From Herbaspirillum aquaticum (lineage in GTDB: Bacteria; Pseudomonadota; Gammaproteobacteria; Burkholderiales; Burkholderiaceae_D), in NCBI RefSeq assembly GCF_002213425.1, contig NZ_NJGV01000004.1:124001-188000 (forward strand): a stretch of DNA of 64,000 nt, written 5' to 3'. The notes beneath the pieces were generated by a model. That model had not been told where the DNA came from and ran no database searches. It was given only the letters and a program-made list of their open reading frames with translations. A program made the position numbers and the translations under genes. The stretch's first letter is position 1; each line of letters begins with the position of its first letter. This document shows positions 8,298 to 18,947 of this stretch, piece by piece.

Positions 8298-9011
8298 ATG
8301 ACACGTGTTCGTCACGTCTTCGCCGGCGCGCTCGGTTTTGCGCTGGTTATTGCAGGCCTGGTCTGGTGGATCGGTCCGGACGTCATCCAGAAGTATCGCG
8401 GTGACCTGGTCTACTACACCGGCAAGCACCTGGAACTGGTCTTCAGTTCGATGGCGCTGGCCCTGCTCACCGGCATTCCGGCTGGTATCGCGCTGTCCCG
8501 CCCGGGCGCGCAACGCAGTGCAGAGAAGTTCATCCAGATCTTCAACATCGGCAACACCATTCCCTCCATCGCCGTGCTGGCGCTGGCATTGGCCGCCTTC
8601 GGCATCGGCAATGGCCCGACCATCCTGGCCCTGTGGCTGGCGTCGTTGCTGCCCATCGTGCGCAACACCTACGAGGGCTTGAAGAACGTGCCGGCCGCCA
8701 TGAAGGAAGCTGCGCGCGGCATCGGCATGAAGCCGCACCAGATCCTGTTGCGCGTGGAGTTGCCCAATGCGCTGCCCATCATCGTGGGTGGCGTGCGTAC
8801 TTCGCTGGCGATCAACGTTGGTACCGCGCCGCTGTCGATGCTGATCGGCGGCGAGAGCCTGGGTGGCCTGATTTTCCCCGGCATCTACCTGAACAATCAC
8901 GGCCAGCTGCTGCTGGGCGCTGCCGCTACCGCCTTGCTGGCGCTGGTGCTGGATGCCCTGGTGACCTCGCTGTCGGGTTTCTACCTGGCGCGTCGCGGGC
9001 TGCGCACCTGA
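8298..9011 (+). CDS. Osmoprotectant (glycine betaine/choline-type) ABC transporter permease
   Basis: 237 aa with about six membrane helices. The permease coupling loop EAARGIGM (137-144) is followed by LPNALPIIVGG, and NTIPSIAVLALA lies in a core helix, as in OpuCB/OpuCD and YehW/YehY. It begins the operon: binding protein, second permease and ATPase follow on the same strand. The start ATG has a strong GGGGGT ribosome site. Substrate is inferred from family membership; carnitine, proline betaine or choline are equally possible. Confidence 0.9.
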   Translation: MTRVRHVFAGALGFALVIAGLVWWIGPDVIQKYRGDLVYYTGKHLELVFSSMALALLTGIPAGIALSRPGAQRSAEKFIQIFNIGNTIPSIAVLALALAAFGIGNGPTILALWLASLLPIVRNTYEGLKNVPAAMKEAARGIGMKPHQILLRVELPNALPIIVGGVRTSLAINVGTAPLSMLIGGESLGGLIFPGIYLNNHGQLLLGAAATALLALVLDALVTSLSGFYLARRGLRT

Positions 9012-9083
9012 TCCGGCAGCTCATTCCCATCACAAGAACGACCGCACGCCAGCCCTTTCCGGCACAGCGGTAGAGAGGAAAGC

Positions 9084-9998
9084 ATGACAAAGAAGACCAT
9101 CGCGAAATATGCCTTGTGCGCCCTGGCGCTGGGCCTGGCCATGTTCGGCACGGCGCGTGCCCAGGCCCAGAACCTGGTCATCGGCGGCAAGAACTTCACC
9201 GAGCAGTTGCTGCTCTCGGACATGACCGCCCAATACCTGCGCGCCAAGGGCTACGACACCGACCTCAAGAACGGCCTTGGCACCACGCTGATGCGCTCGG
9301 CGCTGGAGAGCGGCCAGATCGACATCGTCTGGGATTACACAGGCACCGCCCTGATCGTCTACAACCACATCGAGGACAAGCTTGATCCCGACCAGATCTA
9401 CCAGAAGGTCAAGGACCTGGACGCCCCGCGCGGGCTGACCTGGCTGAACCAGTCGGAACTGAACAACACCTATGCCTTCGCCATGCCGCGTGAAATGGCC
9501 GAGAAGTACCACATCCGTTCACTGCAGGATCTCGCCAACCGCATCAACGAGGATGAAAAGGAAGGCGGCAAACAGCACCTGCTGGGCGTGGACTATGAAT
9601 TCGCCTCCCGTCCCGACGGCCTGGGCCCGATGCAGGAGCTGTATGGCTTCAAGCTGGATCGCAGCGAAGTCAAGCAGATGGACCCCGGCCTGGTCTACAC
9701 GGCCCTGAAGAACGAACAATTGTTCGTCGGCCTGACCTATGCCTCGGATGGCCGCATCAAGGGTTTCGACCTGCAGCTGCTGGATGACGACAAGGGATAC
9801 TTTGCCGCCTACAAGGCCACCCCGGTGGTGCGCCAGGACATCCTGGAAAAGAACCCCAAGCTGGCCGAGCAGTTGAACGCCCTGGCCGCCAAGATCGACA
9901 CGGCGACCATGACCGAACTGAACAAGCGCGTCGACATCGACCAGGAGCCGGTGGCCAAGGTGGCATCTGATTTCCTCAAGCAAGCCGGCCTGATCTGA
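9084..9998 (+). CDS. Osmoprotectant ABC transporter substrate-binding protein (OpuCC/OsmF-like)
   Basis: 304 aa. The signal peptide (about 1-28, ending ARAQAQ) has no lipobox, so the protein is soluble in the periplasm. The mature start VIGGKNFTEQLLLSDM is the classic beginning of the QAT/OpuAC family. GLGTTLMRSALESGQIDIVWDYTGTAL is the ligand-side helix and strand pair; VWDYTGTA contains aromatic residues of the kind that bind quaternary ammonium groups. It sits between the two permease genes with a GAGAGGAAAGC ribosome site. Confidence 0.92.
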   Translation: MTKKTIAKYALCALALGLAMFGTARAQAQNLVIGGKNFTEQLLLSDMTAQYLRAKGYDTDLKNGLGTTLMRSALESGQIDIVWDYTGTALIVYNHIEDKLDPDQIYQKVKDLDAPRGLTWLNQSELNNTYAFAMPREMAEKYHIRSLQDLANRINEDEKEGGKQHLLGVDYEFASRPDGLGPMQELYGFKLDRSEVKQMDPGLVYTALKNEQLFVGLTYASDGRIKGFDLQLLDDDKGYFAAYKATPVVRQDILEKNPKLAEQLNALAAKIDTATMTELNKRVDIDQEPVAKVASDFLKQAGLI

Positions 9999-10008
9999 GG
10001 AGGGGACC

Positions 10009-10659
10009 ATGAACATCTTCCAATACCTGCATTCGGACTGGCGCAACATCCTTGACCTGACCCTGCAACACCTTGAACTGGTGGGCATCGCGGTGAGCCT
10101 GGCCATTGCCATCGGTGTGCCGCTGGGCATCCTGATCGTGCGGGTGCGCTGGCTGGCCGGTCCCCTGATGGGGCTGGCGACCATCGTGCTGACGCTGCCT
10201 TCCATTGCGCTGTTCGGCCTGATGATCCCGGTGTTCTCGCAATTCGGCGCCGGCATCGGCCCCTTGCCGGCCATTACCGCCGTGTTCCTGTATTCGCTGC
10301 TGCCGATCATGCGCAACACCTACCTGGCGCTGGAGAACATCGAAGCCGGCATCAAGGAAGCCGGCATCGGCATCGGCATGACCTTCTGGCAGCGCCTGCG
10401 CATGGTGGACCTGCCGCTGGCCGTGCCGGTGATCCTGGGCGGCGTGCGCACGGCGGTGGTGATGAACATCGGCGTCATGGCCATTGCGGCCGTCATTGGC
10501 GCCGGCGGGCTGGGCGTGCTGATCCTGCATGCGATCAGCCAGAGCAACATGCAAAAACTCGTGGTGGGCGCGGTGATGATCAGCGTGCTGGCCATCATCG
10601 CGGACACCCTGCTGCAACGTCTGCAGAAAATCCTGACACCGAAAGGAGTACAAAAATGA
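10009..10659 (+). CDS. Osmoprotectant ABC transporter permease, second subunit
   Basis: 216 aa, paralogous to the first permease. The coupling motif is KEAGIGIGM (116-124), and LTLPSIALFGLMIP matches the conserved core helix. The gene starts 10 bp after the binding-protein stop with GAGGAGGGG upstream. Its last 4 bp overlap the ATPase start, indicating translational coupling. Together the two permeases form the heterodimeric membrane channel. Confidence 0.9.
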   Translation: MNIFQYLHSDWRNILDLTLQHLELVGIAVSLAIAIGVPLGILIVRVRWLAGPLMGLATIVLTLPSIALFGLMIPVFSQFGAGIGPLPAITAVFLYSLLPIMRNTYLALENIEAGIKEAGIGIGMTFWQRLRMVDLPLAVPVILGGVRTAVVMNIGVMAIAAVIGAGGLGVLILHAISQSNMQKLVVGAVMISVLAIIADTLLQRLQKILTPKGVQK

Positions 10660-11789
10660 TCGAACTGGACCAACTGAGCAAGACCTACACTCAAAAGGAT
10701 GGCACGCAGGTCAAGGCGGTGGATGCCGTCAGCCTGAAGGTGGCTGAAGGGGAGATCTGCGTCTTCCTCGGCCCGTCGGGGTGCGGCAAGACCACCACCC
10801 TCAAGATGATCAATCGCCTGATCAACCCGACCTCCGGCCGCGTGCTGCTGGACGGCCAGGACACCTCCGGCATCGATGAAGTGGAACTGCGCCGCCATAT
10901 CGGCTACGTGATCCAGCAGATCGGCCTGTTCCCCAACATGACCATCGAAGAAAACATCACCATCGTCCCGCGCCTGCTGGGTTGGGACAAGAAGCGCTGC
11001 CAGGAGCGTGCCACCGAACTGATGGCCATGGTGGCGCTGGACCCGAAGAAATTCTTGAAGCGCTATCCGCGTGAGTTGTCCGGCGGCCAGCAGCAGCGTA
11101 TCGGCGTCATCCGCGCACTGGCGGCCGATGCCCCTGTGCTGCTGATGGATGAACCGTTTGGCGCGGTCGACCCGATCAACCGCGAATCGATCCAGAACGA
11201 GTTCTTCCAGATGCAGCGCCAGCTGAACAAGACCGTCATCATGGTCAGCCACGACATCGACGAAGCCATCAAGCTGGGCGACAAGGTGGCCGTGTTCCGC
11301 GCCGGCAAGCTGGTGCAGTTCGATAACCCGGACACCTTGCTGGCCCGTCCCAAGGATGATTTCGTGAGCGCCTTCGTGGGCCAGGATCACACCTTGAAGC
11401 GCCTGCTGCTGGTGCGTGCCGGCGAGGCCGCGACCACCCCGGCCACGGCCCAGCCGGATGTGTCCTGCGACCAGGCGCTGGCGCTGATGGATGACCAGGA
11501 TTCGCGCTACCTGACCATCATCGATGCCGACAACCGTGCGCTGGGTTACCTGACCCGCCGCGACGTGCGTGGCAACACGGGGGTGGCCGAGGATATGGTG
11601 CGTCCCTTCACCATGAATGCCGATCCGGACGAGAACCTGCGCGTGGTGCTCTCCAAGATGTACAAGCACAGCACCAGCTGGATGCCGGTCATCGCCAACG
11701 ATGGCAGCTATGTGGGTGAGGTGACTCAGGATTCCATTGCCAGCTATCTCAGCTCCGGCAAGTCGCGCGGCATGGCGATGGCGGCTTGA
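10656..11789 (+). CDS. Osmoprotectant ABC transporter ATP-binding protein with CBS domains (OpuCA-like)
   Basis: 377 aa. Walker A is GPSGCGKTT (39-47), the signature is LSGGQQQR (141-148), and Walker B is LLMDEPFG (162-169). The Q-loop is within IQQIGLFPNMT. After the nucleotide-binding domain come two CBS motifs (about 255-365). In OpuA/OpuC-type transporters these sense ionic strength and gate activity, so salt-responsive uptake is a reasonable inference. It is the last gene of the operon. Confidence 0.92.
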   Translation: MIELDQLSKTYTQKDGTQVKAVDAVSLKVAEGEICVFLGPSGCGKTTTLKMINRLINPTSGRVLLDGQDTSGIDEVELRRHIGYVIQQIGLFPNMTIEENITIVPRLLGWDKKRCQERATELMAMVALDPKKFLKRYPRELSGGQQQRIGVIRALAADAPVLLMDEPFGAVDPINRESIQNEFFQMQRQLNKTVIMVSHDIDEAIKLGDKVAVFRAGKLVQFDNPDTLLARPKDDFVSAFVGQDHTLKRLLLVRAGEAATTPATAQPDVSCDQALALMDDQDSRYLTIIDADNRALGYLTRRDVRGNTGVAEDMVRPFTMNADPDENLRVVLSKMYKHSTSWMPVIANDGSYVGEVTQDSIASYLSSGKSRGMAMAA

Positions 11790-11921
11790 TGGTCCATGGC
11801 CGGGCCCCGTACTGGGCGCGGCCAAGCGGCTGGATGAAAGATTCTTCATCCCGAGCCCGTCCAGGGCCGGGCCTGAAGCACAGGAGCTGATGGGCAGTGA
11901 AGTATCAGCCCCAAAAACGAA

Positions 11922-11953
11922 AATGCCCGCATCGATGATGCGGGCATTTTTTT
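11922..11953. terminator. Bidirectional terminator between the ABC operon and the acetyltransferase
   Basis: AATGCCCGCATC and GATGCGGGCATT form a 12-bp perfect stem with a 3-nt loop. Seven T follow on the plus strand and an A-rich run precedes it, so it can serve both converging transcripts. Confidence 0.85.
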
Positions 11954-11972
11954 GTACTCAGTCAGTCAGCGT

Positions 11973-12458
11973 TCAAGCCAGCGGCTTGTGCATGAACATC
12001 GCCTTGCCGGTTTCCGCCTTGAGTTCGTATCCCTCGAAGCCGCAGGAGCGATACAGCGAACGCGCCACCGCATTGCCTTCCAGGACTTCCAGCGTGAGCT
12101 TGCAGCAGCCCAGCTTGCGGGCTTCTTCCTCGACTGCTGCCAGCAGCAGCCGGGCCACGCCCTGGCCGCGATACGCGGGCATCACCGCCAGGTCGTGCAG
12201 GTTCAGCAGCGGCTTGCAGGCGAAGGTCGAGAAACCTTCGATGCAGGTCGCCAGGCCTGCCGGGGTATCGCCATCGAAGGCCAGGAAGACATGGGCAGTG
12301 GGACGTTTCTTCAGCTCGGCGGCCAGGTTCTCGCGCACGTAGTCGGAGAGCTGCTTGCCGCCGCCCATGGCGTCGCAAGCGTAGGCATTGAGGGTCTCGA
12401 ACAGCGCTGCCGCGTGGGCGGCGTTGCCGAGGTCGGCCTTGATGACGGTCACACTCAT
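11973..12458 (-). CDS. GNAT-family N-acetyltransferase
   Basis: 161 aa. LHDLAVMPAYRGQGVARLLL (87-106) holds strand 4 and the acetyl-CoA pyrophosphate loop RGQGVA (97-102); LEVLEGNAVARSLYRSCGF is the usual motif B. It transfers an acetyl group from acetyl-CoA to an unidentified amine. The start has AAGGA nine bases upstream. It lies downstream of rhlE on the same strand with about 60 bp between them. Confidence 0.88.
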   Translation of the reverse strand: MSVTVIKADLGNAAHAAALFETLNAYACDAMGGGKQLSDYVRENLAAELKKRPTAHVFLAFDGDTPAGLATCIEGFSTFACKPLLNLHDLAVMPAYRGQGVARLLLAAVEEEARKLGCCKLTLEVLEGNAVARSLYRSCGFEGYELKAETGKAMFMHKPLA

Positions 12459-12519
12459 GTCGTTCCTTTTCTTGTGATGGACGATGAACGCTGTTGATCA
12501 GCAGGGGCTGGCTGCGGAC

Positions 12520-14064
<1,545 letters not shown>

Positions 14065-14237
14065 GAGACTCTGAAATTGGGTTTGGCCTGTGGTCCCGTA
14101 CGGGCGCCAGTCGCAGGCAAACGGGTTGGAACTTGAGGAGGGCGCGGACTTGACTGGCTATACGCCGCGCAGGCCGCAGTATAACAGCGCATCTGGCGGC
14201 CTACGTGATTTATTTTGTGCAGTCGGGGATGCTCAGC

Positions 14238-14993
14238 TCATCCTTTGTGACGCATCAAAAAATCGAGCACCGGCGGTAAAACCAGGGCGCTTTGCATCAG
14301 CCCGCCGAAGTGCGTCACGCCAGGCAGGCTGACGAATTCCCCTTGTGGCAAGAGCGCAGCCGTGCGCTGTACGGCCGCATGGCGCGCATCGGCGTCGCCA
14401 CAGAAAAGCAGGCAGGGCAGGTCCATGCCGGCCAGCAGGTCTTCCTGCGAGGGACGCGGCTGCTGGGCCGCAGCGGCCAGGGCCACCAGGTCATTGGCGC
14501 GGATGAGCATCTTCACCTGTGCCGAGATCTGCTCGTCGAGCAGGCCCTCGAAGGTGGCGATGAAGGCCTCGGGATCGCGTCCGTCGATGCCCCGGAAGCC
14601 ATCCCAGCTGCGATCTTCATACGGATGGGCTGCGCCCAGGATGAGGCTGCGCAGGCGCTGCGGCGCATGGCGCACCAGGCCGTAGCCGACCCAGCCCCCC
14701 AGGGAATAGCCGAAGAAATGGGCGCGCTCCACACCCGTTGCATCGAGCACCGCCAGCGCATCGCGGCAGCGCTGCCGTTGCGTATAGGCGGCGGGATCAT
14801 GCGGCTTGTCGCTCTGGCCGTGGCCCAAGGCATCGAACAGGATGACCTGGTAGTGCTCGCGCAGCACTGCCGTGAAGCCGAAGAAGCGCCAGGCTTCCAG
14901 GCTGCTGGTGAAACCGTGGTGCAGTAGCAGGGGAGGGCCGTTGCCCTCGACCTGGTAATGGATCTTGCGGTTGTCGCTGAGGGCAAAGGGCAT
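14238..14993 (-). CDS. Alpha/beta-fold hydrolase
   Basis: 251 aa. The oxyanion HG is in LLLHHGFTSS (24-31), the nucleophile elbow is GYSLGG with Ser97, and the catalytic His is likely in the C-terminal GVTHFGG. FDALGHGQSDKP is the standard strand-4 motif. Substrate unknown; esterase, lactonase and C-C hydrolase members share these motifs. It lies 30 bp before the VOC gene and may be co-transcribed with it. Confidence 0.88.
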   Translation of the reverse strand: MPFALSDNRKIHYQVEGNGPPLLLHHGFTSSLEAWRFFGFTAVLREHYQVILFDALGHGQSDKPHDPAAYTQRQRCRDALAVLDATGVERAHFFGYSLGGWVGYGLVRHAPQRLRSLILGAAHPYEDRSWDGFRGIDGRDPEAFIATFEGLLDEQISAQVKMLIRANDLVALAAAAQQPRPSQEDLLAGMDLPCLLFCGDADARHAAVQRTAALLPQGEFVSLPGVTHFGGLMQSALVLPPVLDFLMRHKG

Positions 14994-15023
14994 GGGTTGG
15001 CGTGCGGGGTGGGTCAGGTTGGG

Positions 15024-15548
15024 TCAGTTTGTTTCGTCGGCCAGCTTCTTGCAGCGGCGCGCCAGCATCTCGCGCGAACGCGCGCAGATTTCTTCATTGC
15101 TGAGGTCTTCGATATGCGTGGCAATGGACCAGACATGGCCGAAAGGATCACGCAGGGTGCCGGAGCGATCGCCATAAAACTGGGTCTGCACCGGGCGCAG
15201 TTGGACTGCTCCTGCGGCCAGCGCCTGGGTAAAGACGGCATCGACGTCGGCCACGTAGACCAGCAGGCTCACGCCCGCGCCGCCCAGGGTCTGGGGACTG
15301 AGGAATCCCAGTTCGGGATGTTCGTCGGCCAGCATCACGCGGGCATTGCCGATCTGGATCTCGGCATGCCAGACCTTGCCGTGCGGACCGTCGAGCCGCA
15401 TGATCTCGGCCGCACCGAAAGCGCGCCGGTAGAAGGCGATGGCGTCGGCGGAGGCCTTCACGATCAGGTAGGGGGTCACGCTGTGGTAGCCGGGTGGCAA
15501 CGCGCAAGTGGCCTGGTCGTTGCTGGCTTGCTGGGAAGGAATGTTCAT
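15024..15548 (-). CDS. VOC (glyoxalase/bleomycin resistance) family protein, PhnB-like
   Basis: 174 aa. The PhnB-type pattern is clear: YHSVTPYLIVKASADAIAFYRRAFGA at the start (beta-alpha-beta unit), then RVMLADEHPE, and the second unit with DRSGTLRDPFGHVWSIATHIEDLS. A metal-binding dioxygenase or glyoxalase fold is expected, but catalytic activity is not established for PhnB-like proteins. The C-terminal helix is longer than in the minimal domain. Confidence 0.88.
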   Translation of the reverse strand: MNIPSQQASNDQATCALPPGYHSVTPYLIVKASADAIAFYRRAFGAAEIMRLDGPHGKVWHAEIQIGNARVMLADEHPELGFLSPQTLGGAGVSLLVYVADVDAVFTQALAAGAVQLRPVQTQFYGDRSGTLRDPFGHVWSIATHIEDLSNEEICARSREMLARRCKKLADETN

Positions 15549-15642
15549 GTCGTCTCCTCGGTCTGCGCCGGTAGCCGCACTATAGCAGCAATGCCGGACG
15601 CAATGAGGAGACGGGGTCGTGCAGGAGGGGCGATCAGGCCAA

Positions 15643-16440
15643 TCAGGCGAATTCGGACAGCAGGTTCACTTGCTGCGCGAAGATCTTCGGGCTGCCGGCA
15701 ATGACGTCGCCCTTGTAGAGGTAGTCGGAGTCACCCTTGAAGGTGCCCACGATACCGCCCGCTTCGGTCACCAGCAGGGAGCCGGCGGCGATGTCCCAGG
15801 GCTTCAGGCCCTTCTCGAAGAAGCCGTCCAGGCGGCCGGCGGCCACATAGGCCAGGTCCAGGGCAGCTGCGCCCGGGCGGCGCAGGCCGGCGCTGTGCTC
15901 GGTCATGACCTTGAACATGGTCACGTATTCGTTCAAGCCATCGAGGTCGCGGAAGGGGAAGCCGGTACCGATCAAGGCATCGGCGATCTTGTCGCGCTTG
16001 CCCACGCGGATGCGCTTTTCGTTCAGGTAGGCACCAGCGCCCTTGGAGGCGGTGAAGAGGTCGTTGCGGGTCGGGTCGTAGACCACGGCCTGGGTGATGA
16101 TGCCACGCTGTTGCAGGGCGATCGAGACGCAATATTGGGGGAAGCCGTGGATGAAGTTGGTGGTGCCGTCCAGGGGATCGATGATCCAGACGTTTTCGTT
16201 TTCATCGTGCAGGTTGTCGGATGCACCCGATTCCTCGGCCAGGATGGCGTGGTCGGGGTAGGCGTTCTTGAGCACGTCGATGATCGCATCCTCGGCTGCC
16301 TTGTCCACCTCGGTGACGAAGTCGTTGTGCGACTTCTTCGACACTTTCAGCAGCGACACGTCGAAGGACGCGCGGTTGATGATGGTAGCGGCGCGGCGGG
16401 CTGCCTTGATCGCCGTATTGAGCATGGGTGGGATGATCAT
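15643..16440 (-). CDS. suhB: Inositol-1-monophosphatase family protein (SuhB)
   Basis: 265 aa from ATG 16440, matching the 267 aa of the E. coli enzyme; the frame continues open to 16569 but the extra residues do not fit the family. The metal-binding set is EE (69-70), DPLDGTTNF (88-96) and WDIAAG near residue 216. It hydrolyses inositol-1-phosphate with magnesium; SuhB also joins the rRNA antitermination complex in enterobacteria. It is transcribed divergently from trmJ, the usual arrangement in beta-proteobacteria. Confidence 0.92.
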   Translation of the reverse strand: MIIPPMLNTAIKAARRAATIINRASFDVSLLKVSKKSHNDFVTEVDKAAEDAIIDVLKNAYPDHAILAEESGASDNLHDENENVWIIDPLDGTTNFIHGFPQYCVSIALQQRGIITQAVVYDPTRNDLFTASKGAGAYLNEKRIRVGKRDKIADALIGTGFPFRDLDGLNEYVTMFKVMTEHSAGLRRPGAAALDLAYVAAGRLDGFFEKGLKPWDIAAGSLLVTEAGGIVGTFKGDSDYLYKGDVIAGSPKIFAQQVNLLSEFA

Positions 16441-16758
16441 TCCGATGGTTCCGTTAAAATTGCGGCCACCGAAGACGATGGCTGCGTTGCTCATCGTCGC
16501 CATGGCCGACCAGCCGGCCTTCCGCGACAAGCATGCGGAACAGCTGGCCAGGCGAAACCCGGCAGTCAAACCAGTGCGACGATGAAATTAATGAGCGTTG
16601 CGCCGCCCGCGGCTGTTATGCTTGCGGGTTTGCCAGGCAGTCCAGGGGCAGTGGCGTCGGTCAAGTCGGCTAACGAAGTCGACCTGGGTTGACAGCCTTG
16701 CTGCAACATTGGCGTTTTGCCAATATCTGATCCTGGGGCGCGAATCCCGCTATTTTAA
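16441..16758. other. Divergent control region between suhB and trmJ
   Basis: 318 bp. It contains a TTGACA at 16690-16695 but no well-spaced -10 was found, and an AT-rich TATTTTAAAT directly before the trmJ ATG. No gene is supported: an open frame runs through it on the minus strand but lacks suhB family sequence. Confidence 0.5.
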
Positions 16759-17586
16759 ATGAACAAGCAAGTGTCAGGACAATCTCTTTTCAGCCGTTTG
16801 CGTTTCGTGCTGGTCAATACCAGCAGTCCCGGCAACATCGGCTCGGCCGCACGGGCCATCAAGACCATGGGCTTTTCGGAGCTGGTGCTGGTCAATCCGC
16901 GCTTTCCGGACGCGGTGAAGGAAGATGAAGCCATTGCCTTCGCCAGCGGTGCCCTCGATGTGTTGCAAAATGCACGCATCGTCGGCAGTGTCGAAGAAGC
17001 GTTGCAAGGATGCAACTTCGCTGCCGCCGTCAGCGCCCGTTTGCGCGAATTCTCGCCGCCAGTGGTGTCGCCGCGCGAACTGGCGGGGCAGCTTTCCCGT
17101 GACACCGGCCTGAATGCGGCACTCTTGTTCGGCAATGAACGCTTTGGCCTGCCCAATGAGGTGGTGCAGAAGTGCAATGCCTTGCTCAATATTCCCGCCA
17201 ACCCGGACTATTCCTCGCTGAACCTGTCGCAGGCGGTGCAGGTGCTGGCTTATGAATGCCGCATGACCGAGCTGGAAGTGCAGGGTGGTCCCATGCAGAC
17301 CAGCGGCGATGCGCGCGCGCCGGGCGAGGTGGGCTTCCATGGGCAGAGCGCCAGCGTGGCCGACATCGAGGGCATGTTCGCGCACTTGGAACAGGCGCTG
17401 GTGGCCATCGATTTCCTCAATCCCGACAACCCCAAGAAGCTGATGCCGCGCTTGAAACGCATGTTCTCGCGCGCCCAGCTGGAGACCGAAGAGGTCAACA
17501 TCCTGCGCGGCATCGCCCGCCAGATCCTGGAGCCGAAGCAGGCCAAGGCCGGCCGGCGAGAACAAAACGAACAAGGAGAGGGCTGA
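16759..17586 (+). CDS. trmJ: tRNA (cytidine/uridine-2'-O-)-methyltransferase TrmJ
   Basis: 275 aa. The SPOUT fold begins RFVLVNTSSPGNIGSAARAIKTMGF, the N-terminal TrmH/TrmJ motif. Motif 2 is LLFGNERFGLPNEV, and motif 3 is LNLSQAVQVLAYECRM at the SAM-binding knot. The C-terminal helical part with LMPRLKRMFSRAQL is specific to TrmJ, which methylates the ribose at position 32 of several tRNAs. The stop is one base before the rsuA start, so the two form an operon. Confidence 0.93.
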   Translation: MNKQVSGQSLFSRLRFVLVNTSSPGNIGSAARAIKTMGFSELVLVNPRFPDAVKEDEAIAFASGALDVLQNARIVGSVEEALQGCNFAAAVSARLREFSPPVVSPRELAGQLSRDTGLNAALLFGNERFGLPNEVVQKCNALLNIPANPDYSSLNLSQAVQVLAYECRMTELEVQGGPMQTSGDARAPGEVGFHGQSASVADIEGMFAHLEQALVAIDFLNPDNPKKLMPRLKRMFSRAQLETEEVNILRGIARQILEPKQAKAGRREQNEQGEG

Positions 17587-17587
17587 C

Positions 17588-18325
17588 ATGGCCAAGCTGA
17601 CCCTGGACCGCATCCTGCAATCGCAGGGTTTCGGTTCGCGCAAATATTGCCGTGAGTTGATCGAGGACGGTGAAGTGTCGATTCATGGCGAGGTGGTGGA
17701 CGATTACCGCGCCACACCCGATACCAATGGCCTGGTGCTGACCATCTTCGAGGAAGAGTGGGAATACCGCGAACACGTCTACATCGCCATCAACAAGCCG
17801 CAGAACATCGAATGCTCGCGCAAGCCCAGCCACCATCCGGGCGTGTTGACGCTGCTGCCGGAACAGTTCACCTGGCGCGACGTGCAGCCCGTGGGCCGGC
17901 TGGATCACGATACGACCGGCTTGCTGCTGATGTCGGACGATGGCGCTTTCATTCACGCGCAGTCCTCGCCCAAGCGCCACGTGCCAAAAGTGTATGCGGC
18001 CACGACGGCCGAGCCGGTAACGGAGGCACTGATTGCGCAACTGAAAGCGGGCGTGCAGCTGCATGACGAACCGGCGCCGCTGGCCGCGACCCGCTGCCGC
18101 CAGCTGGGCGAGAACCTGCTGGAAATCGTGCTGGAGCAGGGCAAGTATCACCAGGTCAAGCGCATGCTGGCGGCCGCCGGCAATCATTGCAGTGCCTTGC
18201 GGCGTACCGCCATCGGTGGCTTGCAGCTGGAGTCGCTGGAACTGGAAGAAGGGGAGTGGACTTATCTGGATGCGGAGCAGATGGCCTTGCTGGTGCCGGA
18301 TGCTGAGCAAGTCGGGGCTCAGTAG
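17588..18325 (+). CDS. rsuA: 16S rRNA pseudouridine-516 synthase RsuA
   Basis: 245 aa. An S4-like RNA-binding part spans residues 1-60 (DRILQSQGFGSRKYC, VSIHGEVV). The synthase domain has INKPQNIECS and the catalytic GRLDHDTTG (103-111, Asp106). GKYHQVKRMLAA is the family's C-terminal signature. It modifies U516 of 16S rRNA. RluE/RluF-type assignments are possible, but the length and the S4 domain favour RsuA. The 3' end overlaps the convergent toxin gene by 7 bp. Confidence 0.9.
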   Translation: MAKLTLDRILQSQGFGSRKYCRELIEDGEVSIHGEVVDDYRATPDTNGLVLTIFEEEWEYREHVYIAINKPQNIECSRKPSHHPGVLTLLPEQFTWRDVQPVGRLDHDTTGLLLMSDDGAFIHAQSSPKRHVPKVYAATTAEPVTEALIAQLKAGVQLHDEPAPLAATRCRQLGENLLEIVLEQGKYHQVKRMLAAAGNHCSALRRTAIGGLQLESLELEEGEWTYLDAEQMALLVPDAEQVGAQ

Positions 18326-18633
18326 CTCAGGGAATCCGCTGACAGGGCGCGGCGTTCGTGCAGCACGCGCAGCAGACTGAAGGTTTCATCGCGCGCACGA
18401 TAGAAGAGAAGGTAAGGGAAATGATCCAGCTGCCACATCCGCAGCGAGCGATCCGGCAGAAGATGGGCGTAGCGCTGTGATCCCATGCCTGGTTGCCTTG
18501 TCAGGCTGCGTAAGGTGCTGGTAAGTTCTTCCGTGAAGCGTTCGCCCAGGCGGCGCGAAAGTTCAGTGTAATAGTCGGTGATGTCGAGGATGTCGCGTTG
18601 TGCGACCGGAGATAAACGGATGCGCATGCGCAC
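18319..18633 (-). CDS. ParE/RelE-family toxin
   Basis: 104 aa. It has the ParE layout: LSPVAQRDILDITDYY (beta1-helix1), helix 2 with LTSTLRSLTRQPGMGSQR, then WQLDHFPYLLFYRARDETFSLLRVLHERR, with the central strands and the final HERR of the ParE group. ParE toxins block DNA gyrase. The start is GTG at 18633 (an ATG two codons later is the alternative). The gene follows the antitoxin by 3 bp. Confidence 0.85.
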   Translation of the reverse strand: MRMRIRLSPVAQRDILDITDYYTELSRRLGERFTEELTSTLRSLTRQPGMGSQRYAHLLPDRSLRMWQLDHFPYLLFYRARDETFSLLRVLHERRALSADSLSY

Positions 18634-18636
18634 CGC

Positions 18637-18840
18637 TCATGCTGTCTTGTTACGGATGCGCTCGCGCAGTTGACTGGCGAGCTCGTCAATGGTGATGTCG
18701 ATCGCGGGGCCGGATCGCAGGCCCTCGTCGATCAGCGCCAGAAGCTTTTGCTCTTCCTCTGTCCGCGGGCCGATGGCGGACGGGCCGGCGTCGCGGGCCA
18801 CAGGGTATTTGTCGGCGAGGAGGTGGGTGGCGGAAGTCAT
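18637..18840 (-). CDS. Antitoxin of the ParE-type pair
   Basis: 67 aa from ATG 18840. It is acidic in the middle (EEEQKLLALIDEGLRSGP) and ends in a helical ITIDELASQLRERIRNKTA. The LIDEGLRSGPAIDI phrase is typical of ParD/addiction-module CopG-like antitoxins at the toxin-binding end. The first 30 residues look disordered instead of forming a clear ribbon-helix-helix, so DNA-binding is uncertain. The short distance to the toxin supports the pairing. Confidence 0.75.
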   Translation of the reverse strand: MTSATHLLADKYPVARDAGPSAIGPRTEEEQKLLALIDEGLRSGPAIDITIDELASQLRERIRNKTA

Positions 18841-18947
18841 TCGGTGATTATAGACCTGGCCATTTGAAATACCGCTGCCGGTTTTTGCCGGAACCTTGTT
18901 TTCTCCGATTATCCCGAAATTCTTCTGCTCCACCCACTCGCGCCCGC

